A model generated the notes under the pieces. It worked only from the letters and a program-made list of their open reading frames with translations, was not told where the DNA came from and ran no database searches. From positions 1 to 5,434 of the forward strand of contig JAZRNK010000097.1 of assembly GCA_045648145.1 (NCBI GenBank): a stretch of DNA of 5,434 nucleotides, given 5' to 3'. Every line of letters starts with the position of its first letter. Positions within the stretch are counted from its first letter, which is position 1. This document shows positions 1 to 4,946 of the stretch, piece by piece. The position numbers and the translations under genes were made by a program. The DNA comes from UMGS172 sp045648145 (GTDB lineage: Bacteria; Bacillota; Clostridia; Oscillospirales; Acutalibacteraceae).

Positions 1-133
1 TTGTTTATTTTGACTCTAAATTAGACAAAAATCATTAAAAAATATTATATCATACAAAATTTAAAGTTGCAATAAAATACTAACATTTATTATATTTATG
101 TAGCGTAAAATATTCGCATTTTTTAAAAATCTC

Positions 134-162
134 TTGACAAGCGTATAAATAGTTTATATAAT
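134..162 (+). promoter_or_regulatory. Consensus sigma-A promoter for tRNA-Pro
   Basis: A perfect TTGACA -35 box (134-139) and a perfect TATAAT -10 box (157-162) are separated by exactly 17 bp. Transcription would start near 169-170, leaving about 18 nt of 5' leader to be trimmed by RNase P before the tRNA at 188. A full-consensus promoter suits a stable-RNA gene. Confidence 0.9.
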
Positions 163-187
163 ATTTTGGTGCTATGAAAATCAATAT

Positions 188-264
188 CGAGGTGTGGCTC
201 AGTTTGGTAGAGCGCTGCGTTCGGGACGCAGAGGCCGCAGGTTCAAGTCCTGTCACCTCGACCA
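188..264 (+). tRNA. tRNA-Pro, anticodon CGG
   Basis: A complete cloverleaf can be folded by hand. The acceptor stem is CGAGGTG (188-194) with CACCTCG (254-260). The D arm is GCTC/GAGC (197-213). The anticodon stem CTGCG/CGCAG (215-219, 227-231) encloses the loop TTCGGGA, so the anticodon is CGG (222-224), reading the proline codon CCG. The variable loop has 5 nt. The T arm has loop TTCAAGT (242-248). The discriminator is A261 and CCA (262-264) is encoded. The C1-G72 pair, A73 and anticodon G35/G36 agree with known bacterial tRNA-Pro identity elements. It is the only intact tRNA in the window, so it is transcribed alone from the upstream consensus promoter. Its last 20 bases recur at 492-511. 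Confidence 0.97.
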
Positions 265-331
265 ATTAAAAGGAACTGACCTTTAGGTTGGTTCCTTTTA
301 ATTTTGTTTGTGTAGCAGAATTTAAATTTGA
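245..331 (+). repeat. Direct repeat copy 1 (tRNA 3' end + terminator)
   Basis: This stretch recurs at 492-578 with a constant offset of 247 bp. I count 5 mismatches in 87 positions (at 300, 310, 314, 318 and 325), and the first 55 positions are identical. It covers the tRNA from the T loop to CCA, the terminator hairpin and about 25 bp of trailing AT-rich DNA. This copy belongs to the functional tRNA gene. Confidence 0.93.
264..309 (+). terminator. Rho-independent terminator of tRNA-Pro
   Basis: A 13-bp perfect stem (264-276 with 291-303) continues through two G-U wobbles and three Watson-Crick pairs (279-281 with 286-288) to a TTTA loop. A T-rich tract (302-309) follows. The stem begins at the terminal A of the tRNA CCA, so the terminator touches the mature 3' end. 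Because the stem is flanked by A-rich and T-rich arms, it could also work from the other strand. Confidence 0.9.
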
Positions 332-366
332 TGTTCTGCGTTCCGAACGCAGTGAGGGACGCAGGG

Positions 367-413
367 CAACACACACGACCGCCGCCAGTGGCGGATACAG
401 GGAGTGTTTGTTG
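367..413. other. Nested inverted repeat in the insert
   Basis: CAACACACAC (367-376) pairs with GTGTTTGTTG (404-413) at 9 of 10 positions. Inside it, CCGCC (382-386) pairs with GGCGG (390-394) around an AGT loop. As RNA or single-stranded DNA this would form a two-tier stem. It is seen directly; any function is unknown. Confidence 0.6.
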
Positions 414-418
414 GCGCC

Positions 419-471
419 GCGGTCAAAAGTTGTCGGCGAGTTACGAGCCGATAGCAACTTTTGGGCACCGC
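419..471. other. Long bulged hairpin in the insert
   Basis: Three consecutive helices can be paired. GCGGT (419-423) pairs with ACCGC (467-471); CAAAAGTTG (424-432) with CAACTTTTG (455-463); and TCGGC (433-437) with GCCGA (447-451). The loop has 9 nt (438-446) and two 3-nt bulges lie on the 3' side (452-454 and 464-466). That is 19 bp in all, with no T tract immediately after, so it does not look like a simple terminator. Confidence 0.7.
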
Positions 472-491
472 AAGAGGGCCGCGCAAAACTT

Positions 492-578
492 AAGTCCTGT
501 CACCTCGACCAATTAAAAGGAACTGACCTTTAGGTTGGTTCCTTTTGATTTTGTTTATGTTGCAAAATTTATATTTGA
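492..578 (+). repeat. Direct repeat copy 2 (tRNA 3' fragment + terminator)
   Basis: This is the second copy of 245-331. It starts with the tRNA-Pro T-loop and acceptor 3' half including CCA (492-511), but no 5' half of a tRNA lies upstream, so it cannot make a tRNA. It continues with a copy of the terminator hairpin and diverging AT-rich sequence. A partial copy of a tRNA 3' end is the usual sign of site-specific integration, though a duplication followed by decay would also give it. Confidence 0.92.
511..556 (+). terminator. Duplicate Rho-independent terminator
   Basis: This is a copy of the 264-309 hairpin: stem 511-523 with 538-550, with one A-to-G change at 547 that leaves a G-U pair, followed by a T-rich tract. 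It would end any transcript of the GC-rich insert. Because the stem is nearly symmetric, it may also block read-through from the other strand. Confidence 0.85.
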
Positions 579-600
579 GTTGATATATTAACCCAAAATT

Positions 601-639
601 AAAAGCAAGGGTGACAAAATCACCCTTGCTTTTTGTTTT
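601..639. terminator. Bidirectional terminator, secDF side
   Basis: A perfect 14-bp stem (601-614 with 620-633) with loop CAAAA (615-619) lies directly downstream of the secF stop codon on the minus strand. The A-rich left arm gives a T run on the minus strand, and a T run also follows on the plus strand. It separates the convergent tRNA and secDF transcription units. Confidence 0.92.
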
Positions 640-1790
640 TATTTCTTTGCGGTATGTTCTTTCCAGAATACCCACATCGGACCTGCGAGGAATATAGACG
701 AGAAGCAACCTGCAACAATACCGAATGCCATAGGCAGTGCAAAGCTACGCAATGCAGTTACGCCAAAGAACTCGGCAACTACAACAATAGCGATAATCGC
801 ACAGAAAGTTGTAAGTGTTGTCATAACAGAACGACCCAAAGTTTCATTAACGCTGTTATTTACACACTCGCGTACTGTAAGTGTACGATGGAACTTCTGG
901 TTCTCACGAACGCGGTCAAAAATAACAATAGTGTTATTAAGTGAATAACCAAACAATGTAAGAATTACCGCGAAGAAGTTTGTGTCAATATCAAGATTGA
1001 ACACTACACAAATAAAGAACGAAATAATAATATCATGCACAAGTGCGGCCAATGAACAAATACCGGCTGAAATACCGCCAACCTTACGGAAACGGATACC
1101 GATATAAGCCACTACCAAAACGGCTGCCAAAACGACAGCAACCAAGCTTTTTATAAGGAACGAGCCTGCTAAAGTCGGGTTGACTGCGTTAGCATCCAAA
1201 AGCTCAAGCTTATTGTCGGCAAAAGCGTCGTTAAGCACCTTTGTAAGCGCTGTCTTAACCGAAACCATTGTTTCTGCCGATTCTTCCACCTTCTCGGTTG
1301 TGGTTGAAGAAGTACTGCTTGAAGCATTACTTGAAGCATCAGAAGCAGTTGAGCTTGTTACCTCAGAGCTTGTAGCGTCGGCGCTTGCTGTCGAGCTTGC
1401 ATCCGACGAGGTTGTAGCCGAAGTAGTTGAAGATGAGGTTTGCGCCTTGTTTTCCTCATCTATCTTGTCTAAAATACCCTGCAAAGCATCGGCATCTACG
1501 GCCGAAACAATATCACCCGAAAAGGCGATAACAAGCTTTTGTGAGTTATTGTTATAGTCAGAGCTCTTTGTGACGGTTGCCTCAAGACCAAGACCGTCTT
1601 TAATAGCCGAAACTACTGCCTTACTGTCAACATCACCGGTGTACGAATAGGTAAAACGGCTACCACCAACAAAGTTGATATCAAAATTAACGCCAAAAGC
1701 AACTGTGGCGATAACGCCTGCGAGCATAATGCAAGCTGCAATTATAAGGCTTTTCTTGAGAAACTTTACAAAATCAAACATCTTATTCAT
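639..1790 (-). CDS. secF: Protein translocase subunit SecF
   Basis: SecF pairs with SecD in the membrane and uses the ion gradient to help move secreted proteins through SecYEG on the outer face. The 383-residue product has the SecF plan: a first membrane segment at about 14-34, an extracytoplasmic domain beginning near NFVGGSRF (39-46), then five more membrane segments between about 211 and 375. Family motifs visible are HD (252-253), GYSLNNTIVIFDRVREN (281-297) and GRSVMTT (319-325). It is longer than the roughly 290-320 residues usual for SecF because of a Ser/Thr/Ala-rich insert at 118-165. Asn286 stands where most SecF proteins have the Asp of the NDT motif; Arg320, the likely partner residue, is kept. 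The start has GGAGG at 1799-1803, 8 nt upstream and inside the secD end. The ATG overlaps the secD stop by 8 bp, which suggests translational coupling. A strong terminator follows. Confidence 0.96.
   Translation of the reverse strand: MNKMFDFVKFLKKSLIIAACIMLAGVIATVAFGVNFDINFVGGSRFTYSYTGDVDSKAVVSAIKDGLGLEATVTKSSDYNNNSQKLVIAFSGDIVSAVDADALQGILDKIDEENKAQTSSSTTSATTSSDASSTASADATSSEVTSSTASDASSNASSSTSSTTTEKVEESAETMVSVKTALTKVLNDAFADNKLELLDANAVNPTLAGSFLIKSLVAVVLAAVLVVAYIGIRFRKVGGISAGICSLAALVHDIIISFFICVVFNLDIDTNFFAVILTLFGYSLNNTIVIFDRVRENQKFHRTLTVRECVNNSVNETLGRSVMTTLTTFCAIIAIVVVAEFFGVTALRSFALPMAFGIVAGCFSSIFLAGPMWVFWKEHTAKK
1296..1439 (-). other. Ser/Thr/Ala-rich insert within SecF
   Basis: These codons encode SecF residues 118-165, of which 42 of 48 are Ser, Thr or Ala, with only D, E, N and V otherwise. 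The segment lies in the extracytoplasmic domain between the first and second membrane segments. It ends just before a charged stretch (EKVEE, 166-170). It is low-complexity and probably disordered. The DNA is not an exact tandem repeat, so it is more likely a maintained linker than a fresh expansion. Confidence 0.85.
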
Positions 1791-3168
1791 GGTTTTTACC
1801 TCCGTACAGCCAGGGTTTGCGAAGGAACTTAAATCTAGAAACGCTCATAAGCATAATGCGTGAGGCAAAAATACCCATAACAAAGTTGAACACAACACCG
1901 GTAATAAGGGTATAACCAAAGGAATAAATGCTACCGGTTACCGACGAAGAAAGGAACGGGAAGATAAAGCTAAATACCTGTGACATAGCACTATCGGGTG
2001 TACCGAACGCTGCAAGTAAAACAAGCGCTACTATAACGTTGGTCAAGTTACCGTCAAGAATCGAGGTGAAGGCATTTGAGAAGCCCTGCGAGATAGCACC
2101 GTCAATAGTTTTGCCCTTTTGGAACTCTTCCTTAATTCGCTCTGAGGTGATAACATTTGCGTCAACACCGAAACCGATTGAAAGGATAATACCTGCGATA
2201 CCTGGAAGTGTAAGTGTAAAGCTGGGAATTCCGGGGAAGAAACCCGAAACACAGGCCAACATGCCTGCTGCCTGTCCGAGCAAGGTGATACAAGCAATAA
2301 CACCGGGCAAACGGTATTTTAAAATCATAATTATACAAATAACTGCAAAAGCAACAATACCGGCAATAAGCATAACCTTCAAGGCTTCCTCACCGAGTGT
2401 GGGAGAGATAACCTGAAGCTTGGAATCGTCAACGGTAAGGGCGAAGGGTAATGCACCTGCGTTAATCTTGTTAGCAAGGTCGGTTGCCTCATCAGCGTTA
2501 GCCATACCGGTAATAATAGCCTCACCGTTGGTTATTACATTATTTACCTTGGGTGCAGAAAGCAACTGGTCATCCATATAAATGGATATGTAGTCATCCA
2601 TTTGCTGCTGTGTTGCGGTAGCAAACTTGGTTGAGCCCTGTGAGGTGAGCTTCAAAGAAACGACGTAGCCGTGCTCTTCGACATAGCCTGCACTTGCGCT
2701 CTCAATATCATCGGCGCCCTGCAAAACAACGCTGCCTGAATTGTTCTGGCCTTTATAGAAGGTCAGCAATGCGGTTTCACCAAGCTCCTCAACGGCGGCG
2801 GTGGGATCATAATCCTCCTCCTCCGACTGCCAAGGGAATCTAACGATTATCTGATGATTATCGTAATCAGTATAAACCTCATAATCGGTAACATTGTTGT
2901 TGACAAGACGGGTTTCAATAATCGCCTTGGCAGAATCCATATCGGCATCACTGATATTTTCTGCTGCTTTGTCGGGTGAGAAAATAGCTTCTACACCACC
3001 ACTGATATCAATACCCCAACGGATATCTTCAACGCCCTTTACATAAAGCTTTCTTATATCGCCATGATAGTTATCAAGTCCAAAAAAGGACAGAAACGCA
3101 AAGACGAAAATAAGTGACGTTGTAATGAAAAACATTGCCTTTTTTACAGGCTTGTTTCTTTGCTTCAT
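1783..3168 (-). CDS. secD: Protein translocase subunit SecD
   Basis: SecD is the larger partner of SecF and carries the outer head domain that engages substrates leaving SecYEG. With the start chosen here the product is 461 residues. A membrane segment at about 10-30 is followed by WGIDISGG (51-58), the usual first SecD motif. A large extracytoplasmic region then ends with ALPFAL (239-244) and SPTLGEEA (255-262). Five membrane segments fill about 265-440. GFGVDANV (332-339) with ERIKEE (343-348) is the conserved block holding the relay Asp (336), which is present. An ATG at 3186 would add six residues, but GGAGG (3176-3180) lies 7 nt before the ATG at 3168 and inside the longer version, so 3168 is preferred. 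It lies 132 bp after the aminotransferase and overlaps secF by 8 bp. The separate SecD and SecF arrangement is typical of Clostridia, unlike the fused SecDF of Bacillus. Confidence 0.96.
   Translation of the reverse strand: MKQRNKPVKKAMFFITTSLIFVFAFLSFFGLDNYHGDIRKLYVKGVEDIRWGIDISGGVEAIFSPDKAAENISDADMDSAKAIIETRLVNNNVTDYEVYTDYDNHQIIVRFPWQSEEEDYDPTAAVEELGETALLTFYKGQNNSGSVVLQGADDIESASAGYVEEHGYVVSLKLTSQGSTKFATATQQQMDDYISIYMDDQLLSAPKVNNVITNGEAIITGMANADEATDLANKINAGALPFALTVDDSKLQVISPTLGEEALKVMLIAGIVAFAVICIIMILKYRLPGVIACITLLGQAAGMLACVSGFFPGIPSFTLTLPGIAGIILSIGFGVDANVITSERIKEEFQKGKTIDGAISQGFSNAFTSILDGNLTNVIVALVLLAAFGTPDSAMSQVFSFIFPFLSSSVTGSIYSFGYTLITGVVFNFVMGIFASRIMLMSVSRFKFLRKPWLYGGKNHE
1799..1803 (-). 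promoter_or_regulatory. secF ribosome-binding site inside secD
   Basis: GGAGG is placed 8 nt before the secF ATG (1790) and lies within the last codons of secD (Tyr-Gly-Gly). Ribosomes finishing secD would pass over it, which supports coupled synthesis of the two partners. Confidence 0.88.
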
Positions 3169-3175
3169 CACAAAA

Positions 3176-3180
3176 CCTCC
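3176..3180 (-). promoter_or_regulatory. secD ribosome-binding site that decides the start
   Basis: GGAGG, spaced 7 nt from the ATG at 3168, marks that codon as the start rather than the in-frame ATG at 3186. The region just upstream of 3186 lacks a comparable site. Confidence 0.88.
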
Positions 3181-3225
3181 AAACATTTTTCATACACCAA
3201 AATTGATGTAAAACCTACAAAATAG

Positions 3226-3254
3226 ATTATATAATTTTTTATACTGCAAGTCAA
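3226..3254 (-). promoter_or_regulatory. Sigma-A promoter for secDF
   Basis: On the minus strand, TTGACT (-35, 3254-3249) and TATAAT (-10, 3231-3226) are spaced by 17 bp. Transcription should begin near 3219, giving a leader of about 50 nt. The leader contains a small possible hairpin (3193-3210, six pairs including one G-U). No clear terminator is seen after the aminotransferase stop at 3301, so read-through from that gene could add to secDF expression. Confidence 0.85.
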
Positions 3255-3300
3255 CCAAAAATTAACTTGGTCACCGTTTGTTTACAAATTAAGCCAATAA

Positions 3301-4575
3301 TCACTTACTCAACAATTTTTCTAAAGTAACAAGACGGATCACGGTACACAAAAGCTCGGTTGCCGTCTGAAGCTCGTCGGGCATGGGGAACGACGGAGCA
3401 ATTCTGATATTACTGTCCTCGGGGTCGATACCGTAAGGATAGGTAGCGCCTGCCGCAGTAAGATTAAGACCTGCCTGACTGCAAAGGTAAACCACCTTTT
3501 TGGCACATCCGGGCTCGGTAAACAAGCTAATAAAGTAACCGCCGTTGGGATTAGTCCATTTTGCAATACATAAATCCCCCAGTTGTCTTTCAAGCTCATT
3601 CAAAACGGTCTCGAATTTAGGCTTCAAAGCGGCAGAATGAAGCTTCATATGCTCGTGTACTGCACGTAGGTTCGGGAACATTCTTGCGTGGCGGAGCTGA
3701 TTGATTTTATCGGGGCCAATGGTTTGACGGCTCATTCTCTTTTTTATGTTAGCCACGTTGGCAGGACTTGCCGCCAAAGCTGCAACACCTGCACCGGGGA
3801 AGGTTATTTTTGAGGTTGAGGTAAAGATGATTACCTTATCAGGATCACCCGCTTTTACACATTCGTCGTAAATGTTCAAAAGCTTATCGCACTCACCAAA
3901 AACTGGGTGCACGGCGTAAGCATCATCCCACAAAATTCTGAAATCCTTGGCGGCAGGGCGAAGCTTTGCCAAACGGCGAACAACCTCGTCACTGTAAACT
4001 ATACCGTCAGGATTAGAGTATTTGGGAACACACCACATACCCTTGACCGTTTCATCTTTAATATATTCCTCAATCACGTCAACATCGGGACCATACTCAG
4101 TCATAGGAACGTTTATCATTTCAATTCCGAAATATTCGCAAATGGCAAAATGGCGGTCGTAGCCGGGAACGGGACAAAGGAACTTTACCTTACCCTGCAT
4201 AAGCCAAGGCTTATCCCCCATTCCGTGCGTCATTGCCTGTGCGACAAAATCGAACATCATATTAAGTGATGAGTTGCCGCCGACAATTATCTGTTCGCTC
4301 GGCACCTCTAACATCTCACCAAAAAGCTCTTTAAGCTCGGCAAGGCCGTCAAGACCGCCGTAATTACGACAGTCGATACCGTCACGATTGCGGAAGCCAA
4401 CCTCTTTAGTCACAAGGTCAAAAACCTTGGTGCTGATTTTAAGCTGGTCAGGACCGGGTTTACCGCGCGACATATCAAGATTGAGCCCTTTTGAATGAAG
4501 CTCCTCATAGGTTGCCTTCACAAGCTCATATTCCTTCAACAATTCTTCTCTTGGCATTTCACTGTACTTTGCCAT
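3301..4575 (-). CDS. Class I/II PLP aminotransferase, AspT (subgroup Ic) type
   Basis: This is a cytoplasmic, pyridoxal-phosphate-dependent aminotransferase of 424 residues. The family is recognised by the N-terminal SRGKPGPDQL (36-45), which resembles the SRGKPSPEQLDLS motif of the Corynebacterium glutamicum AspT group of aspartate aminotransferases. Fold-type I landmarks are present: GGNSS (99-103) for phosphate binding, NPDG (188-191), WDDAY (216-220) with the ring-nitrogen Asp, TSTSK (252-256) with the Schiff-base Lys256, and NIRIAPSFP (389-397) with the carboxylate-binding Arg391. All key residues appear intact and the length is normal for the group. Aspartate/2-oxoglutarate transamination is the likely reaction, but substrate cannot be proved from sequence. 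The start has a modest AGGTG site about 5 nt upstream. It is divergent from rny and upstream of secDF on the same strand, with no evident functional link to either. Confidence 0.92.
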   Translation of the reverse strand: MAKYSEMPREELLKEYELVKATYEELHSKGLNLDMSRGKPGPDQLKISTKVFDLVTKEVGFRNRDGIDCRNYGGLDGLAELKELFGEMLEVPSEQIIVGGNSSLNMMFDFVAQAMTHGMGDKPWLMQGKVKFLCPVPGYDRHFAICEYFGIEMINVPMTEYGPDVDVIEEYIKDETVKGMWCVPKYSNPDGIVYSDEVVRRLAKLRPAAKDFRILWDDAYAVHPVFGECDKLLNIYDECVKAGDPDKVIIFTSTSKITFPGAGVAALAASPANVANIKKRMSRQTIGPDKINQLRHARMFPNLRAVHEHMKLHSAALKPKFETVLNELERQLGDLCIAKWTNPNGGYFISLFTEPGCAKKVVYLCSQAGLNLTAAGATYPYGIDPEDSNIRIAPSFPMPDELQTATELLCTVIRLVTLEKLLSK

Positions 4576-4794
4576 AATAACACCTATTCCTTCTGAACTT
4601 TAAAGCGCACGTTTTGCGCCTTTTGTTTATCAATAAATATATCTAAAATATTTTAATACATCCACAACACTTTTGCAAGACTATTTTTTGCCAATAATAT
4701 AACTCTTTTTGTAAAATAATGCGGTTTTTGTCGTCTAAATACATTATATAGTGTATAAAAGGCATCATATTACGCCATATATATCAAAATTTAC
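4576..4794. other. AT-rich divergent intergenic DNA
   Basis: No gene is seen between the aminotransferase start and the rny promoter. The part nearest the aminotransferase contains a short inverted repeat, GCGCA (4605-4609) with TGCGC (4615-4619), flanked by AAA and TTT. It would lie in the aminotransferase leader if the weak promoter at 4650-4678 is used. I see no riboswitch or T-box consensus. Confidence 0.5.
4650..4678 (-). promoter_or_regulatory. Possible promoter of the aminotransferase
   Basis: On the minus strand, TTGCAA (4678-4673, 4 of 6 consensus) and TAAAAT (4655-4650, 5 of 6) are 17 bp apart. Transcription would begin near 4643, about 68 nt before the start codon. AT-rich DNA gives such matches by chance, so this is tentative. 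Confidence 0.4.
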
Positions 4795-4823
4795 TTGACA
4801 TAAGTTAACGTTAGATATAAAAT
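4795..4823 (+). promoter_or_regulatory. Sigma-A promoter for rny
   Basis: A perfect TTGACA (4795-4800) is followed, after 17 bp, by TAAAAT (4818-4823, 5 of 6). Transcription should start near 4830, leaving a leader of about 115 nt before the rny ATG. Confidence 0.8.
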
Positions 4824-4837
4824 AAAGAAGGATGTGT

Positions 4838-4924
4838 TTGGACAATCAAGTTCTTTACTGGCGAATTGAATTTTTGTCTGTTTACATACCCGGCGGACAC
4901 GCGGCCGGTTTTAACAGCGGTTAA
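4838..4924 (+). CDS. Possible small leader ORF upstream of rny
   Basis: A 28-codon reading frame starts with TTG at 4838, about 5 nt after the purine-rich AGAAGGA, and ends in TAA at 4922-4924, six nt before the rny Shine-Dalgarno. An in-frame ATG at 4832 overlaps that site and is less likely. The peptide would begin MDNQVLYWRIEF and end GGHAAGFNSG; I recognise no family. It fills nearly the entire leader. An open frame of this length is not rare by chance, so evidence of translation is only the spacing and the purine-rich site. Confidence 0.25.
   Translation: MDNQVLYWRIEFLSVYIPGGHAAGFNSG
4890..4912 (+). other. GC-rich hairpin with T run in the rny leader
   Basis: CCGGC (4890-4894) pairs with GCCGG (4904-4908) around a 9-nt loop and is followed by TTTT (4909-4912). 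It is a short stem with a short T tract, so at best a weak terminator or attenuator. It stands out because the DNA around it is AT-rich. Confidence 0.35.
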
Positions 4925-4930
4925 TATATA

Positions 4931-4937
4931 AAGGAGG
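4931..4937 (+). promoter_or_regulatory. Strong rny ribosome-binding site
   Basis: AAGGAGG is an excellent match to the 16S rRNA 3' end. It is spaced 9 nt from the ATG at 4947 and fixes the start of rny. Confidence 0.9.
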
Positions 4938-4946
4938 TACCTATAA

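Larger units (their letters stand above)
332..491. other. GC-rich structured insert between direct repeats
   Basis: This 160-bp block is about 60% G+C by hand count (96 of 160), while the DNA on both sides is strongly AT-rich. It contains three inverted repeats: a 17-base near-palindrome (336-352), a nested hairpin (367-413) and a long bulged hairpin (419-471). No convincing protein is encoded; the frames open across it run on into the repeats and lack a good ribosome-binding site. The position, behind a tRNA 3' end and between copies of that end, resembles a tiny integrated or non-autonomous element, or a dispersed intergenic repeat. Pieces near its edges resemble the tRNA itself (CTGCGTTC at 336-343, GGGACGCAG at 356-364), so a broken second tRNA-Pro copy carrying an insertion is another reading. 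No transposase or integrase is present. Confidence 0.6.

Noticed and set aside
1..133. Further promoter or small gene upstream of the tRNA promoter
   Set aside because: A TTGACT at 10-15 has no acceptable -10 box at the right spacing, and no coding signal is visible in the AT-rich DNA.
80..265. Minus-strand open frame of 61 codons over the tRNA
   Set aside because: Its start lies on the antisense of the tRNA and its GLEPAASASRTQRSTKL stretch is the familiar false protein produced by reading a tRNA backwards; the rest is AT-rich spacer.
288..533. Plus-strand open frame of 81 codons, and overlapping frames, across the GC-rich insert
   Set aside because: It begins inside a terminator hairpin, crosses the inverted repeats and ends in the copied terminator, with no ribosome-binding site. 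The open frame is explained by high G+C and structure.
245..578. CRISPR array
   Set aside because: There are only two repeat units, each 87 bp and carrying tRNA and terminator sequence, so this is a direct duplication.
1180..1557. Plus-strand 125-codon frame antisense to secF
   Set aside because: Its Ser/Ala/Val/Glu-rich content is the mirror of the SecF low-complexity segment; no start signal is seen and the minus-strand gene is certain.
3187..3300. Terminator after the aminotransferase
   Set aside because: Only a 5-bp stem (ACCAA/TTGGT) without a proper T tract was found; it is too weak to call.
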